Positions 1 to 10,353 of a stretch of 64,000 bases of DNA are shown in pieces (within the stretch, counting starts at the first letter, position 1; each line of letters opens with the position of its first letter). The notes under the pieces are model-generated. The model searched no databases, was not told the origin of the DNA, and worked only from the letters and a program-made list of their open reading frames with translations. This DNA comes from Cliona cf. orientalis (lineage: Eukaryota > Porifera > Demospongiae > Clionaida > Clionaidae): the NCBI GenBank assembly GCA_963930775.1, contig OZ005689.1, positions 14,942,923 to 15,006,922 on the forward strand, read 5' to 3'. The translations under genes were made by a program, and so were the position numbers.

Positions 1-190
1 CGCCGAATTTTTAGAGATTAATATTTGGGGGCTGGGTACGAGACTATGTCTGCGTACGCATTCCATTCCCGTTTATAGCATAATATTATACGTATGACGA
101 CCTTTGCCGAAAAATTAGAGACTATATTCAATCATTCGGTAAAGGGTGCCGAATAATTAGAAGGGCCGAATTTTTAGAAGAAATACGGTA
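1..190. repeat. Fragment of a short inverted-repeat element, cut by window edge
   Basis: The motif GCCGAA followed by an AT run and TTAGA recurs four times (near 3, 108, 149 and 172), and the block ends in ACGGTA. This resembles one end of a Tc1/mariner-like miniature element, whose ends often read TACCGTA. The left end lies outside the window, so neither length nor target duplication can be judged. The block also holds a copy of the GGGCTGGGTACGAGAC motif near 29-44 that recurs across the window. Confidence 0.35.
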
Positions 191-239
191 GTCTGGTTTG
201 TGGCATCACGGTACAAGTCAGCTGTACTATGGTTTTCTA

Positions 240-345
240 AAATATACTGGCCACTATATTATTATACACACTCCCTCCTTGTACCTGTGACCAGGAGCAG
301 CTGTAGTGTCACTACTTGAAGCATTAACATCAAGGGCGTATCGAG
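240..345. repeat. Diverged direct repeat, copy 1 of 2
   Basis: This stretch matches 4880-4985 in the same orientation. The shared core reads GTACCTGTGAC, then GAGCAGCTGT, then GACTACTT or CACTACTT. Copy 2 lies just downstream of the 3' end of the Mutator-like transposase genes, so copy 1 may be the tail of a second, mostly deleted copy of that transposon. The link is an inference from the shared core only. Confidence 0.4.
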
Positions 346-599
346 CCGCTGATTTTTAGCAATGTGATATACCTTCTTTGGCATGCAGGGTGGGTGGTGG
401 ATGAAGTTTTGAGACAAAAGTATGCATACTCTTACTAGGGATTTTTTCAAAGGAGAGGGAGGAAGATGAAAAACAATTACAAGTACATGAGGACCTAATA
501 ATTATTGAGAGGGTGAAGACAACACTGTATGTGGGGAGGGGGGGGGGATTGGGGAATAAAAAAAACATGTCTTGTAAAAGCAGAAATGTAGCTAAAGGA

Positions 600-720
600 G
601 GAGTGGGGCCACACTGTGCGCAGTGACATACACATACGTACAGACACACGCACACACAACACACACACGTACACACACATGGATACATACACATCACACA
701 CACATGTACAAGAGAGAGAG
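600..720. repeat. CA-rich simple sequence
   Basis: An impure (CA)n microsatellite with interspersed TACA units. It produces long Cys/Val-rich open frames on the minus strand that are artefacts of the repeat. Nothing else was recognised in 350-1500. Confidence 0.8.
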
Positions 721-1518
721 AAAAAATTTGTAGAAGATGCATCCCAGTAGTGCATATTTAACTCGTGTTGCTTTACCTGCTTTGCAATGGAGTACAGGCA
801 GTATACAACTGCGTACACATAACACCAACTATGGTTGCTAGACAACAGCCAAGTCACATAATATGCGTGTATTTTAATGATCAACTCACAAACAAATATT
901 TCTACGTAGCTCCTCGCTACTGGTAATGAACTGCTACTCCTCGGAGAGGGAGGGATGTGCTGCATTTTAATTTACAATAGTACAATATTATAATCACAAA
1001 GAAAGTAGCTAGAGATTCATATGCTCAGATCAGTTACAAGGATGCATGAAATTTGTGTCATTGTTTACTTGATTAATCCAATGCAGTGTTGCTGAAACAT
1101 GTGCAATACAACAGATTTAAGTAGTTATCTGCTCCAAAGGAGGACTCATTTTTTGAAGATAAGCTCCAGAGCCATTGTGGAGTTTTTTTTTATTGTAACA
1201 CCAGTTGCAATACCTGCAGTGGAATAGTGGGAACCACCGACAGAACATGTGTTCTGTTTCGCTGTTATTGCAGCTCTTCAGGGTGGTGTACCCGAAATTC
1301 AAGTATCAAAATTAATTACATACCAGTAACATAGCAGGGACAACTTGACGAAGGGCTGGAGTGCATAAATCTGTTATAGGGAAAGTGTACCTATGAGTGC
1401 TTTGATTTTGTGCTGTGGATCATTTTTGCGCGGAGCATACCAAATTACAACTACCAGGAGTAAAAATATATCACTATATTCTGGAAAATCATTAGTAGGG
1501 ACCATTGGGTGGCTAAGT

Positions 1519-1519
<1 letters not shown>

Positions 1520-1576
<57 letters not shown>
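1520..1576. repeat. (CT)n microsatellite
   Basis: A pure CT dinucleotide run of about 57 bp ending at TCTCAGCA. It explains the Ser/Leu repeat frame across it. Confidence 0.95.
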
Positions 1577-1581
<5 letters not shown>

Positions 1582-1841
1582 ATTAATTATTTGAACCATC
1601 AGTTATATTTTTTAGCCTCTGCCAGTACAACTTAGCAAGATACTGTCAGTGAGCCTGTATGCCTTTTCCCCTGTTGCTGACCTAACCCTCCAGAGGACAC
1701 ATCCAAATAACTCCTGGGAAAATGCAATAAAAAAAACAATACCATGGTACAAGCAGTAGCATGCCTCAAAGCTGTGGGAAATGCTCTCACCACAATCTTC
1801 ATTAGACAGAGAGCAAGCAGAAGCACCCTGTAGTCTTGCAG

Positions 1842-3654
1842 TGGTTGCACAATCCTAGGTGCCTATACAAATACCATCTGACAGCTACCAAATCCTCATT
1901 CACATTACTGGGAAAATGGGACAGCATTTATCAAGTAAGAATACAATACTACCTTGAAAAGTTTATCCTCTAGTCTGACTTGCAGGGTATGTTACAGATG
2001 AGCTACAGGAAAGGGAGAGAGAGGTGCAGCACCTACAGCAGCTACAACAGCAGCTTGGTCTTAGAGGTACTAGCTATAGGCTGCATGCTTCACTATGTAT
2101 AATCATTCAATAATACTTTCTAGACCAGCGATACCAGCCATATAATATATGCAAGACAAAAAAAGGCAAAAGAACATCTCAGGTAAGTGCAAATGACAAA
2201 GAGCCATCTGTTTGCAGCAATATTGTGGGCAAATATTATAAGCAGTCACGGCTGACATACTAGAGGTTGAATTGACAGCTACATATTCACTTCTCCGAAC
2301 ACAGAAATCACAAACTCACCTTGTCTCTCATCCACCACAATCAGTTCCTCCTCCGCCAGCTGGTCAGCGATCCTCTGCTCCTCCTCCTCCAGCAGCGAGT
2401 CCCCCTCCTCCGGCTGGTCAGTGGCCTTCTGCTCCTCCTCCTCCAGCAGCGAGTCCGCCAGCTAATCGGTGGTCTTCTGCTCCTTGTACACCAGTAATGA
2501 GTCCTCCTCCGGTTAGTCAGTGGCCCTGTGCTCCTCCTCCTCCAGCAGTGAGTCCTCCTCCTCCGACTGGTCAGTGCCCCTCTACTCCTCCTCCAGCAGC
2601 GAGTCACCCTCCTCCGGCTGGTCAGTGACCTTCTGCTCCTCCTCTTCCAGCGAGTCACCCTCCTCTGGCTGGTCAGTGGTCCTCTACTCCTCCTCAGTGG
2701 CCCTCTGCTCCTCCTCCAGCAGCGAGTCACCCTTTTCCGGCTGGTCAGTGGCTTTCTGCTCCTCCTCCAACAGCTCCTCCTCTGGCTGGTCAGTGGCCCT
2801 CTGCTCCTCCTCCTCCAATGGCTGATCAGTGGCCCTCTACTCCTCCTTTGAGTCCCCCTCCTTCAGCTGGTCAGTGGCTCTCTGCTCCTCTTCCTCCAGC
2901 AGCGAGTCTTTCTCCTCCGTTAGGAATGAGTCCTCCTCCTCCGGCTGATCAGTGGCCCTCTACTCCTCCTGTGAGTCCTCCTCCTCCTCCGGCTGATCAG
3001 TGGCCCTCTACTCCTCCTGTGAGTCCCCCTCCTCCGGCTGGTCAGTGGCCCTCTGCTCCTCCTGTGAGTCCTCCTCCTCCGGCTGATCAGTGGCCCTCTA
3101 CTCCTCCTGTGAGTCCCCCTTCTCTGGCTGGTCAGTGGCCCTCTGCTCCTCCTCCTCCAGCTGCAATGAGTCCTCCTCCTCCAATGGCTGATCAGTGGCC
3201 CTCTACTCCTCCTTTGAGTCCCCCTCCTTCAGCTGGTCAGTGGCTCTCTGCTCCTTTTCCTCCAGCAGCGAGTCTTTCTCCTCCGGCTGGTCCTGCTTCT
3301 CCTCCGTTAGGAATGAGTCCTCCTCCTCCTGCTGATCAGTGGCCCTCTACTCCTCCTGTGAGTCCTTCTCCTCCAGCTGGTCAGTGGCCCTCTACTCCTC
3401 CTGTGAGTCCCCCTCCTCCGGCTGGTCAGTGGCCCTCTCCTCCTCCTCCTCCAGCTGCAATGAGTCCTCCTCCTCTGGCTGGTCGGTGGCCTTCTGCTGC
3501 TCCTCCTCCTCCAGCAGCAAGTCCCCCTGCTGGTCAGTGGCCCTCTGCTCCTCCTCCTCCAGCAGTGCGGCCTCCTCCTCCGGCTGGTCAGCGGCCCTCT
3601 GCTCCTCCTCCTCCAGCAATGAGTCCTCCTCCGCCAGCTCCACCAGTTACGTGA
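1842..3654 (+). CDS. Possible gene: coiled-coil exons spliced to a Pro-rich minisatellite exon
   Basis: Product not recognised. Successive candidate exons with consensus GT-AG borders keep one frame: 1842-1858, 1885-1934, 1986-2066, 2124-2182 and 2305-3654. The third encodes a Glu/Gln-rich helix (ELQEREREVQHLQQL). The last is a minisatellite translating to tandem Pro-rich units of 18 residues (GQWPSAPPPPAASPPPPA) and 15 residues (DQWPSTPPVSPPPPA). It is open from 2305 to the TGA at 3652-3654 except for one TGA at 2626-2628, where every other unit has TGG (Trp). Each unit also contains GGTCAGTGG, a donor-like sequence, so splicing inside the array could bypass that stop. No start codon was found, so the 5' end is missing. 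The phase agreement over four introns is the main support. The minus strand is open only over shorter stretches. Confidence 0.4.
2330..3645. repeat. Pro/Gln/Trp-coding minisatellite (54-bp and 45-bp units)
   Basis: Tandem CT-rich units of about 54 bp (18 codons) and 45 bp (15 codons), each with the invariant core CTGGTCAGTGGCCCTCTG. Unit length stays a multiple of three throughout, even across degenerate units at 2629-2817, which suggests the frame was under selection or that units spread by whole-unit copying. A block with the ATGGCTGATCAGTGG start occurs twice (2818 and about 3186), so a higher-order segment of roughly 370 bp was itself duplicated. Confidence 0.9.
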
Positions 3655-4879
3655 CCTACTCCACCAGCTCCCCTTTATGGTCATAACTGCATAATATGCT
3701 AATATTTTGTGGTTTTAGTTATTTTGCAATAGGATTGAAATCAAATTACTGTGAAATCTGCAGGGCCAATAAGCGCATGCACTTACAGCAGTAAGTGGAG
3801 TGGTAGTATATGCCTGATAAGGATATGCGCTTATCCCTAGATTCAGTGGTGTAGGAACCACGGGAGTGCTGGGTGCTACTGCACCCCTATAAAAAAAAAA
3901 CAACAACTTAGGCACACACGGGCTCATACAGTGGCCAGGCCTGACTATAAATTATCTCATAACATAACATAAAGTAGCTGAGCCCAGGTTTATGTCAAAA
4001 TGGGCGTGGTCAAAAGAGCCCGGGTCACACTGCTTTGATTTATGGAGGATGCTAAAGATGCATGTAAAAGATGATCTGAAACCTAATAGCAGCTGAGACC
4101 ATTACCAATGACTACAAGGACCATAGTATCTAGCTATAACGAGCATTGTCAGTTTTGGAGAAAGAGAGAGAAGATATATACCACCGCATGGTGGGTATAT
4201 GTAATTATTTTTGTGGTTGACTTGGCAGTCATGAAAATTCTACCCACGATGATGGGCATGATCAAAAACATGGCAGCATGGCCAGTATTAGCAAGCAAGA
4301 GTAGCCACTGTCATCCGGCTAGTAGTGTACAACCAATATTCTTCTATCTCATGCTATTTGTCCAAGTCTCTTTGCAGGTGTGGCTTGAAAATCGTGAGCG
4401 AAATTGAGCATGTGCATTGATTACATCATCATTTGTGTAGCGCCACGCCCCTAGATTGGGTTGCTGTCATGAATAAAAATAAACTCTGAGGGCCCTCTCT
4501 GATTTTCCAAATTACCCACCACATGGTACTGCATTTCCTTAATTCTGCCACACATTCAAGCAACCCAGTCAATTTTGTAAACATCACACTTGAAGCGGTG
4601 CACAATATAGGGTGACTAGGTGGATCCTATACAAGAGGCAACGAAGAGAAAGAAGATAATCAAGTAAAAGCTCATAATCATTGCTCACAGCAGTAGCTAT
4701 ACTCCAATATAATTACTACCTGCTTGTTCAATTATAACCGCATACAATTACACAGATAAGCAAGACATTCTATGGGCAGCCACATGAAATTTATTTCAAG
4801 GAACATAATATGGAATGTACACCATACATAATTATACAGTTGCTTAAACATTTTTATATCACCTATATAGTCTACTGTG
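3655..4879. other. Intergenic, no gene recognised
   Basis: AT-rich sequence with no convincing coding exon. A 99-codon plus-strand frame at 4108-4407 has no recognisable motif and no splice context that adds to it. Confidence 0.5.
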
Positions 4880-4985
4880 GTTAACCTACACACATACGTA
4901 CCCTCTCTCCATGTACCTGTGACTACGAGCAGCTGTTGTGTGACTACTTAAACGATGATTTCTAATTGAAGGGGATAGGAGCACT
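4880..4985. repeat. Diverged direct repeat, copy 2 of 2
   Basis: Partner of 240-345. It lies immediately 3' of the Ulp1-like reading frame (minus strand) and is therefore likely the non-coding tail of the Mutator-like element. Confidence 0.4.
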
Positions 4986-5005
4986 CTGTCGATCTGCTTT
5001 GCTGT

Positions 5006-5710
5006 TCAGTGATACACTCTGTCATAAATGTCCAAACACTCTGCCAAGTGCTGCCTCATAGACCTGTGATCGTACTTGATCTTGCATGGGTCATTACCAC
5101 TGCAAATGTCGTATGCAAATGCTAAGGCAAGGACTCCACAATCGGAACCATTTGACTGCCTTCCAGCATCCATCATTCTCATTACAAGCTGTTTAGCAGG
5201 ACTGAACACAAGGCTGGCAATCAATTTGACCGTCCCACTGGAAGCACTGGAGTACATGCTGTCGTACACATTGACCACTCCATCGTCACATCCAACATTG
5301 GAAATAGTACACCAGTGACAGCCTCCAACAAAGATGATCTGCACAAATTCTCCTCTGAGGATTTGGAACAACAGAGTCCTGTGAACTGCCGGATCTTGCA
5401 GGCCGGCTATGTTTGGGAATTCCTGCAAGATGAGCAACTGACCGACCCTAATGACTGTGTCTGAGAGCCAACCATCAGATGAAACAATTTCCTGTTTCTT
5501 ATCTATGTGCAAGGTGTACAGTGGAGTGGACACCCAGGTGTTGCTTACAACTGCAGAACCATTAGCTGAAGACAAGGCTGTGGGATCGTCAGTCAGGTCA
5601 ACAACAGTCTTGGTTAGGCCACAGTTACACACTTTGAGATTTGCAGAATCATTAATTTTGCTACATCTCGTAGCGAGATCCTTCCTGCAGTTCGCCAGTT
5701 GTCTACTGAA
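5006..5710 (-). CDS. Ulp1/C48-like cysteine protease part of a Mutator-like transposon
   Basis: This C-terminal piece has the signature of Ulp1/SENP (C48) cysteine proteases. A His-Trp (CHWCTISNVGCDDG) is followed by an Asp in NVYDSMY, then a Gln and the catalytic Cys in QSNGSDCGVLALA, giving the usual His-Asp-Gln-Cys order. Such proteases are carried by several Mutator-like and related DNA transposons; their role in transposition is unknown. The frame is open upstream of the nearest start-like codon (reading RKDLATRCSKINDSANL), while the preceding transposon frame (5614-6000) overlaps it in another phase. A single frameshift near 5640-5710 therefore separates two halves of one ancestral protein. 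Confidence 0.7.
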   Translation of the reverse strand, partial: FSRQLANCRKDLATRCSKINDSANLKVCNCGLTKTVVDLTDDPTALSSANGSAVVSNTWVSTPLYTLHIDKKQEIVSSDGWLSDTVIRVGQLLILQEFPNIAGLQDPAVHRTLLFQILRGEFVQIIFVGGCHWCTISNVGCDDGVVNVYDSMYSSASSGTVKLIASLVFSPAKQLVMRMMDAGRQSNGSDCGVLALAFAYDICSGNDPCKIKYDHRSMRQHLAECLDIYDRVYH

Positions 5711-7139
5711 ATGGATGGATCACCGCTGATAGCCGTCAACTGCCCCTTTGCATAGCCAGTAGTGAGAACTCCCTTGTGACAACATAGTAGGCATCGATCA
5801 CCAAACACTTGCACAACGCAGCAAGGAAGGTGACATTTGCCCAATTTGCTATCATGCAAATTCACGCAGTCACCCACCTTGAAGTTGGGCCTAGGCCTTT
5901 TCGCTGGGGGAGGCTTCTCACCTCCTGGCTTTTCTCTCTTTCCTCGACGAGTGGACCTCGTATTGACTGGCTTGCTTGCTTTAGGAGGTTTGGATTTCAC
6001 ACAAGCATCATCCTTGCCATTCTAGTCAGAGTCAGCAAAAGAGGCCTTGGGAAACAATGTGCACCCAACGTAACGATTTCGTGAGTTTGAGGGGCAATCC
6101 CTCTTGTGTGCTCGTCCGAGCGCTCCGCACACGCAGATACCACTTATTATGTCATCTTCAAAACACCAACTAGTGTCACCAGTTGGGGTAGGCACACTTT
6201 TTTCCAAAGAAATGCTTTCCGTGTTTGACAGGGTATCCTCAGAATAGGAAATGACATCATTATTGTCAGATGCTCTGTCATCCACAGAAACACCACTTCT
6301 CTGATTTTTTACGTTCAAAGGACATTCACTATGGTTGGTACGTAGGTGAGTGGTGGACCCACACTTGCACGTCCCTCCAGTTGTACGCTTCTTCTGTCCT
6401 TTTCGTTTGAGTTCATCTTCGTCTATGTCACTGTCGTCACTGCCATAGGTATCATGGCCATGCTTCTTTGACCACAGCTTGCGACACTGTGCATCCACTG
6501 TTCGCTCACTTTTCAACTGTATTATTAGCAGCAGAGCCAGCTCGGTTGAAACCACATAGTGTAGCCTCTCGAGGAAGATGTGCTTTGGTCTGAAGCGAAT
6601 GAACGCATTGTGGGAGGCCTCCAACCAATTGGAATGCCCCCTTTTAAGAATGGGGTGAACCAGCTGTTCGGCCATTTCTGCTCTCTCATGGCATTCAATT
6701 TTGTAAGCCAGAGAGTGGAAAGGACATGTCAGTGCATGCCTTGTGTGATAGTCTGTTCCTTTGCACTTCAGATCCTCTCCATCCTCACACTCGCCACAGC
6801 TGCATACTCGAAGTTGGTGAAAGTCACACCTACCAAACCCCCAATCGTGCTCGTCGCGGGCATGTCTGGCCAATCCTTTCATCCTGGTTGCAAACTCTTC
6901 GGCGGATTCACTCATCGACAAAATTAGCGAAAAGTAGTTTCTAGCCTTTTCAATGAACGCCTTGGAGAAGCAACCACATCCCTGTTTGTGCCTTGAGCAA
7001 TGACAGACCACGTCGCCAACAGAGGGAAAAGTGTCTTTATACTTTCTTATTAAATCAACAGTGAAGGACTTGATTTTCTGCAGCTTTTCCAGCTGCTTCT
7101 TGTGGGCTCTACCGGCATGCCCACCACAGATCATGATCT
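5614..7139 (-). CDS. Mutator-like transposase C-terminal region with Cys-rich fingers (broken)
   Basis: The exon begins after a consensus acceptor (CTTTCTTTCCCAATGCAG on the minus strand, ending at 7140), so earlier exons are missing or unrecognised. The protein shows Cys/His clusters (CHCSRHKQGCGCFS), then HSNWLEASHNAFIRFR and LERLHYVVSTELALL. This pattern is typical, from memory, of Mutator-like (MULE) transposases in cnidarians and sponges. Two zinc-knuckle-like motifs follow (CKCGSTTHLRTNHSECP and CVCGALGRAHKRDCP). A TAG at 6022-6024 lies in frame between this part and the basic, Lys/Pro-rich continuation (to 5614), which holds a small beta-barrel-like stretch (FKVGDCVNLHDS). With the stop and the downstream frameshift the copy is inactive. 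No terminal repeats were located. Confidence 0.7.
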
Positions 7140-8560
7140 CTGCATTGGGAAAGAAAGAGTATCATTGGACGATCTTTGTGCTGATCTTGCCTCTCATCCG
7201 ATATTCTGGTACAGAATTCGACTCTTATAACAGTCATTTTCCATACATAGCTTCAATCTTTTTGTGTATGCCTCAATCATCAGGAAAAGCCGGACATGCT
7301 CTCAGCGTAATTCTATCTTACGTGGTTTGCTCATTCAACCGATTATAATTACGTAGACTCCCCCCCCCCCCCCCCTCAGAATCATCAGGTGATATACATG
7401 TAATAATCTGCCTATGAACATTGGCGGAAATTAAACTTGGAGATAGGACCCAACTTCGTTATTGCAAAAATAATACCCCCCCCCCACAAACAAACTCTTA
7501 TAACATGCGTTTATCACCTTACCTTGATAATACTGTCTATCACTGGCCTTTCTGATGTATCACCAGACACAGTATTCATACCCAGTGTAACACACACATA
7601 CTGTGTAAAAACAATAATAATTAAAGTTAATCGCTCAGGTCCGAGGCTAATATTTTCTTCAAGTACTCACTTTTTGTGCATCAGCACTCTCAACTGACTC
7701 CATATCACTGCAGAAGATGAATAGATACAGTATCACCATGCAAGCACTCCATTATGGTCACAATCACACTATGGTACGTATACTCACGTTAATATGTTGA
7801 ATAACAAAACTTGGATGAACTGTTGAAATTTCCAACACAAATCTCTGTAGAAATCAGCACAACACATAGCTAACAGACCATACACCTGTACATGTACCTT
7901 GAGTTTCAGAAAATTGTAGCAATAATAATAATATATTATGGATACACCCACATTTGATAGTAACCCAGTATTGCTCTGCAGACCTCTAAATGACCACCCC
8001 CAAATAAGATGGATACCCTTCTCACAAAAATAAATGACTACACCCTCCGTAATTATGACACTAATATAGCCCCATACACATGCTGAGCTAGTGAACAGCA
8101 CCAGGAACACATTACCAGCTCACATGCACAAGGGATAAAGTAATTGGTTTTGTCCGTCTGTCTAGATCTGTCTGTCACCACAAAATCGCCAGATCTGGAC
8201 ATCTAGGCATCTGAGCGACTAGTAAATATGACAAATCCATACAAGTCGTCCAAAATGTGTCTTCAGTATGCTTCAAATGGTTTGGCAAGGCCCACGAGCA
8301 TCGCAAACACTGCGTCTTTGTTGGCGACACCTATCGACTTGACCCATCCACTGCAGTCCATGTGTATACGTCAGCTACATACATGTATGCACACTACTGC
8401 TGCAGCTCTCATTTCTATGCAAACAGATGTGGATGCAGATGCAATGTGCGACGGGGTATGTATTCTATAAAGCTCAAGTTGTTTCGTAGTGCACTGGGTA
8501 TGGGCAAGATTATGCGTGACCCTGCCCCTCACGTAGCACATGGGCGGAAAACATTGCAAA
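7140..8560. other. Non-coding, homopolymer-rich
   Basis: This stretch contains C runs (near 7360-7376 and 7480) and AT-rich sequence. It may include 5' exons of the Mutator-like element, but none could be tied in by phase. No other gene is supported. Confidence 0.5.
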
Positions 8561-8568
8561 TGTGTGGT

Positions 8569-8730
8569 AGCAAGATTATTCCTGCCTTTGACTTGAAAGG
8601 CTTCATGCTGGTATTAGGCAATATTATTAGGCCCTGTCAGCTTAGGTATAACATTATGGTGAGCAAGATTATTCCTGCCTTTGACTTGAAGGCTTCATGC
8701 TGGTATTAGGCAATATTATCAGGCCATGTC
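8569..8730. repeat. Two-copy tandem repeat, period 93 bp
   Basis: AGCAAGATTATTCCTGCC starts at 8569 and again at 8662, followed in both copies by nearly identical sequence through GGCAATATTAT and AGGCC. The copies differ by a few substitutions and a 1-bp indel, so the duplication is recent. Confidence 0.9.
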
Positions 8731-9304
8731 AGCAGATCTGATTATAGATAAATTTCACTGATGCAATGGGCAAAGCAGGGGCGCCCGGCCACAATATGCA
8801 GGAGTGTCATCATGGAATGAATGATGTTGCATAGCTCTGAGACTAAGATTATAGACCTTGAAGTTGCTGGTCCAAAGGAAGCTCATTGCTATTCATAATC
8901 CAGTCAGCCGTTCACTTCCGGGCTACAAGTGTGTATAGGCTCTGCGGGATTTACACAAGTAAGTGGTGCTGTACATCATAGCCTTGCCAACTAACTAGCA
9001 AGTAGCGGAAACGTTTGCTATGTAAAACAATAGAGCACTTGAGTTTGTAGTTCAAGGTATAGACTAATGCTAGCTAGCTTGTCTGCATGATGAAGAGACC
9101 TAGCTGCTCCGGGGGCGTATGGCAGCGACTCCCTTGTTGAGCACATAATTTACTCAGTTGGGCAAAGCGTAAACAATGTTCATCACATTGTCAAGCGCAA
9201 ACAGTAGGTATTTTTAGGTACATTTTCATCAGTTCTTGCTCATACACGGGCACAATGTATGGCTAGTTATAGCCTAGTTTTAGTTTCTGCAGAGACTTTT
9301 TTCA

Positions 9305-9768
9305 ACGCTGTGTCTACTGTACTGGCACCGGTACCCAAGATTTAGTGCTTGGAGTACCGGCAGCTCTAATATTAGCTATAGCTAATAGCCACTAATACTG
9401 AGTGCTAGACAACTAGTGAGGCTAGTAGCGGGGAGGGGGGGGGGGTTGGGTTTCGCTAATCAGTTAGTGATGAGGGGTTTTGGGTTTAGGCTATGGTTGT
9501 TGACAAAGGGTTAGTATTATAGTGACAAGGTGTATAAAGGTGGCAAAAAAACGACATCCAGCAGCAACGAGCTGGGTTGGCAGAGCGGACTAGGGCTAGG
9601 GCTGGTGGAGCGGTGGTCGTGGGTTCGAATCCCGCTTGATCTTTAGATTTTTTTTTTTTTATTCCACTTTCGAAAAATTTTCTAAGTTTTTTGGCGGGCT
9701 AGTTTGCCAGTACTTGAAGCGCTAAATTTTCAGTACCGGTGCCGGTACGGTAGACACAGCCTTTTTCA
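9305..9768. mobile_element. Inverted-repeat element with an internal tRNA-like pol III cassette
   Basis: The left end (CTGTGTCTACTGTACTGGCA at about 9310) is the reverse complement of 9700-9768 (TGCCGGTACGGTAGACACAG and inward), with about 60 bp of imperfect terminal inverted repeat. The interior holds a tRNA-like unit at 9569-9660. No clear target duplication was seen. It could be a miniature DNA transposon that captured a tRNA-derived SINE, or a fold-back repeat. Confidence 0.6.
9569..9660 (+). ncRNA. tRNA-derived sequence (A and B boxes, T-run terminator)
   Basis: TGGCAGAGCGG fits the pol III A box and GGTTCGAATCC fits the B box, about 50 bp apart. The T arm pairs (GTGGG/CCCGC). A run of T follows at about 9648, as in pol III terminators. 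The bases expected to form the acceptor stem (GCTGGGT and TTGATCT) do not pair, so this is not a working tRNA. A tRNA-derived SINE head is the best reading. The anticodon cannot be assigned. Confidence 0.65.
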
Positions 9769-9944
9769 ATTGTTGCTGTTTGAGTTAGCACTGTACATCA
9801 ATCTGTGATGGCAATTTTGGCTAGTTTGCCAGTACTTGAAGCGCTAAACTTTCAGTACCGGTGCCGGTACGGTAGACACAGCCTTTTTTCAATTGTTGCT
9901 GTTTGAGTTAGCACTGTACATCAATCTGTGATGGCAATTTTGAT
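9701..9944. repeat. Two-copy tandem repeat, period 122 bp
   Basis: AGTTTGCCAGTACTTGAAGC occurs at 9701 and 9823, and both copies continue nearly identically to GATGGCAATTTTG. The unit includes the right terminal repeat of the 9305-9768 element plus its flank. The element end was thus duplicated together with host sequence. Confidence 0.9.
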
Positions 9945-10353
9945 CTCGCTACAATGCATGGTGCAAGTACAAGCCACATTGAGACTACTATCCCCGTAAT
10001 CAGTAGTCTCGTGCCCAGCCTCTATGTTGCATGCAGAAAATAAAAGTATGGTGAAATGCGCATGGTTCCGGCAATATCTCATTGTGTCCTTTCAGAATAG
10101 TGTCCGTAAGTTCAGACGAGGGCGATAAGCTCAAATGTAGCTGGCGAGGATGTGGATGATCCATGCCTACCTACTGGGACAGGAAAATCTCATTTATACA
10201 GCTGCCGTTTGATCGTCTGGTTGAGAATCAGGCACTGAGACACTCGGACTCCATAATTTGCCAAGATTGTGCTTTCAAGGCGTCGGCTGGGTATAAGGCT
10301 GCGTGAATTGTGCATATAAGCAAAACATCGTGATATCGCTATCACTGACAATA

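Noticed and set aside
356-965. Cys/Val-rich minus-strand proteins
   Set aside because: These are translations of the CA microsatellite and its flanks without any domain.
3392-3643. Glu-rich minus-strand protein across the minisatellite
   Set aside because: This frame is open over only part of the array, while the plus frame spans it and joins upstream exons in phase.
4108-4407. 99-codon plus-strand membrane-like frame
   Set aside because: No homologue is recognised and no splice context is visible; a frame of this length is plausible by chance.
9569-9650. Functional tRNA gene
   Set aside because: The acceptor stem does not pair, although A and B boxes are good; a tRNA-derived repeat is more likely.
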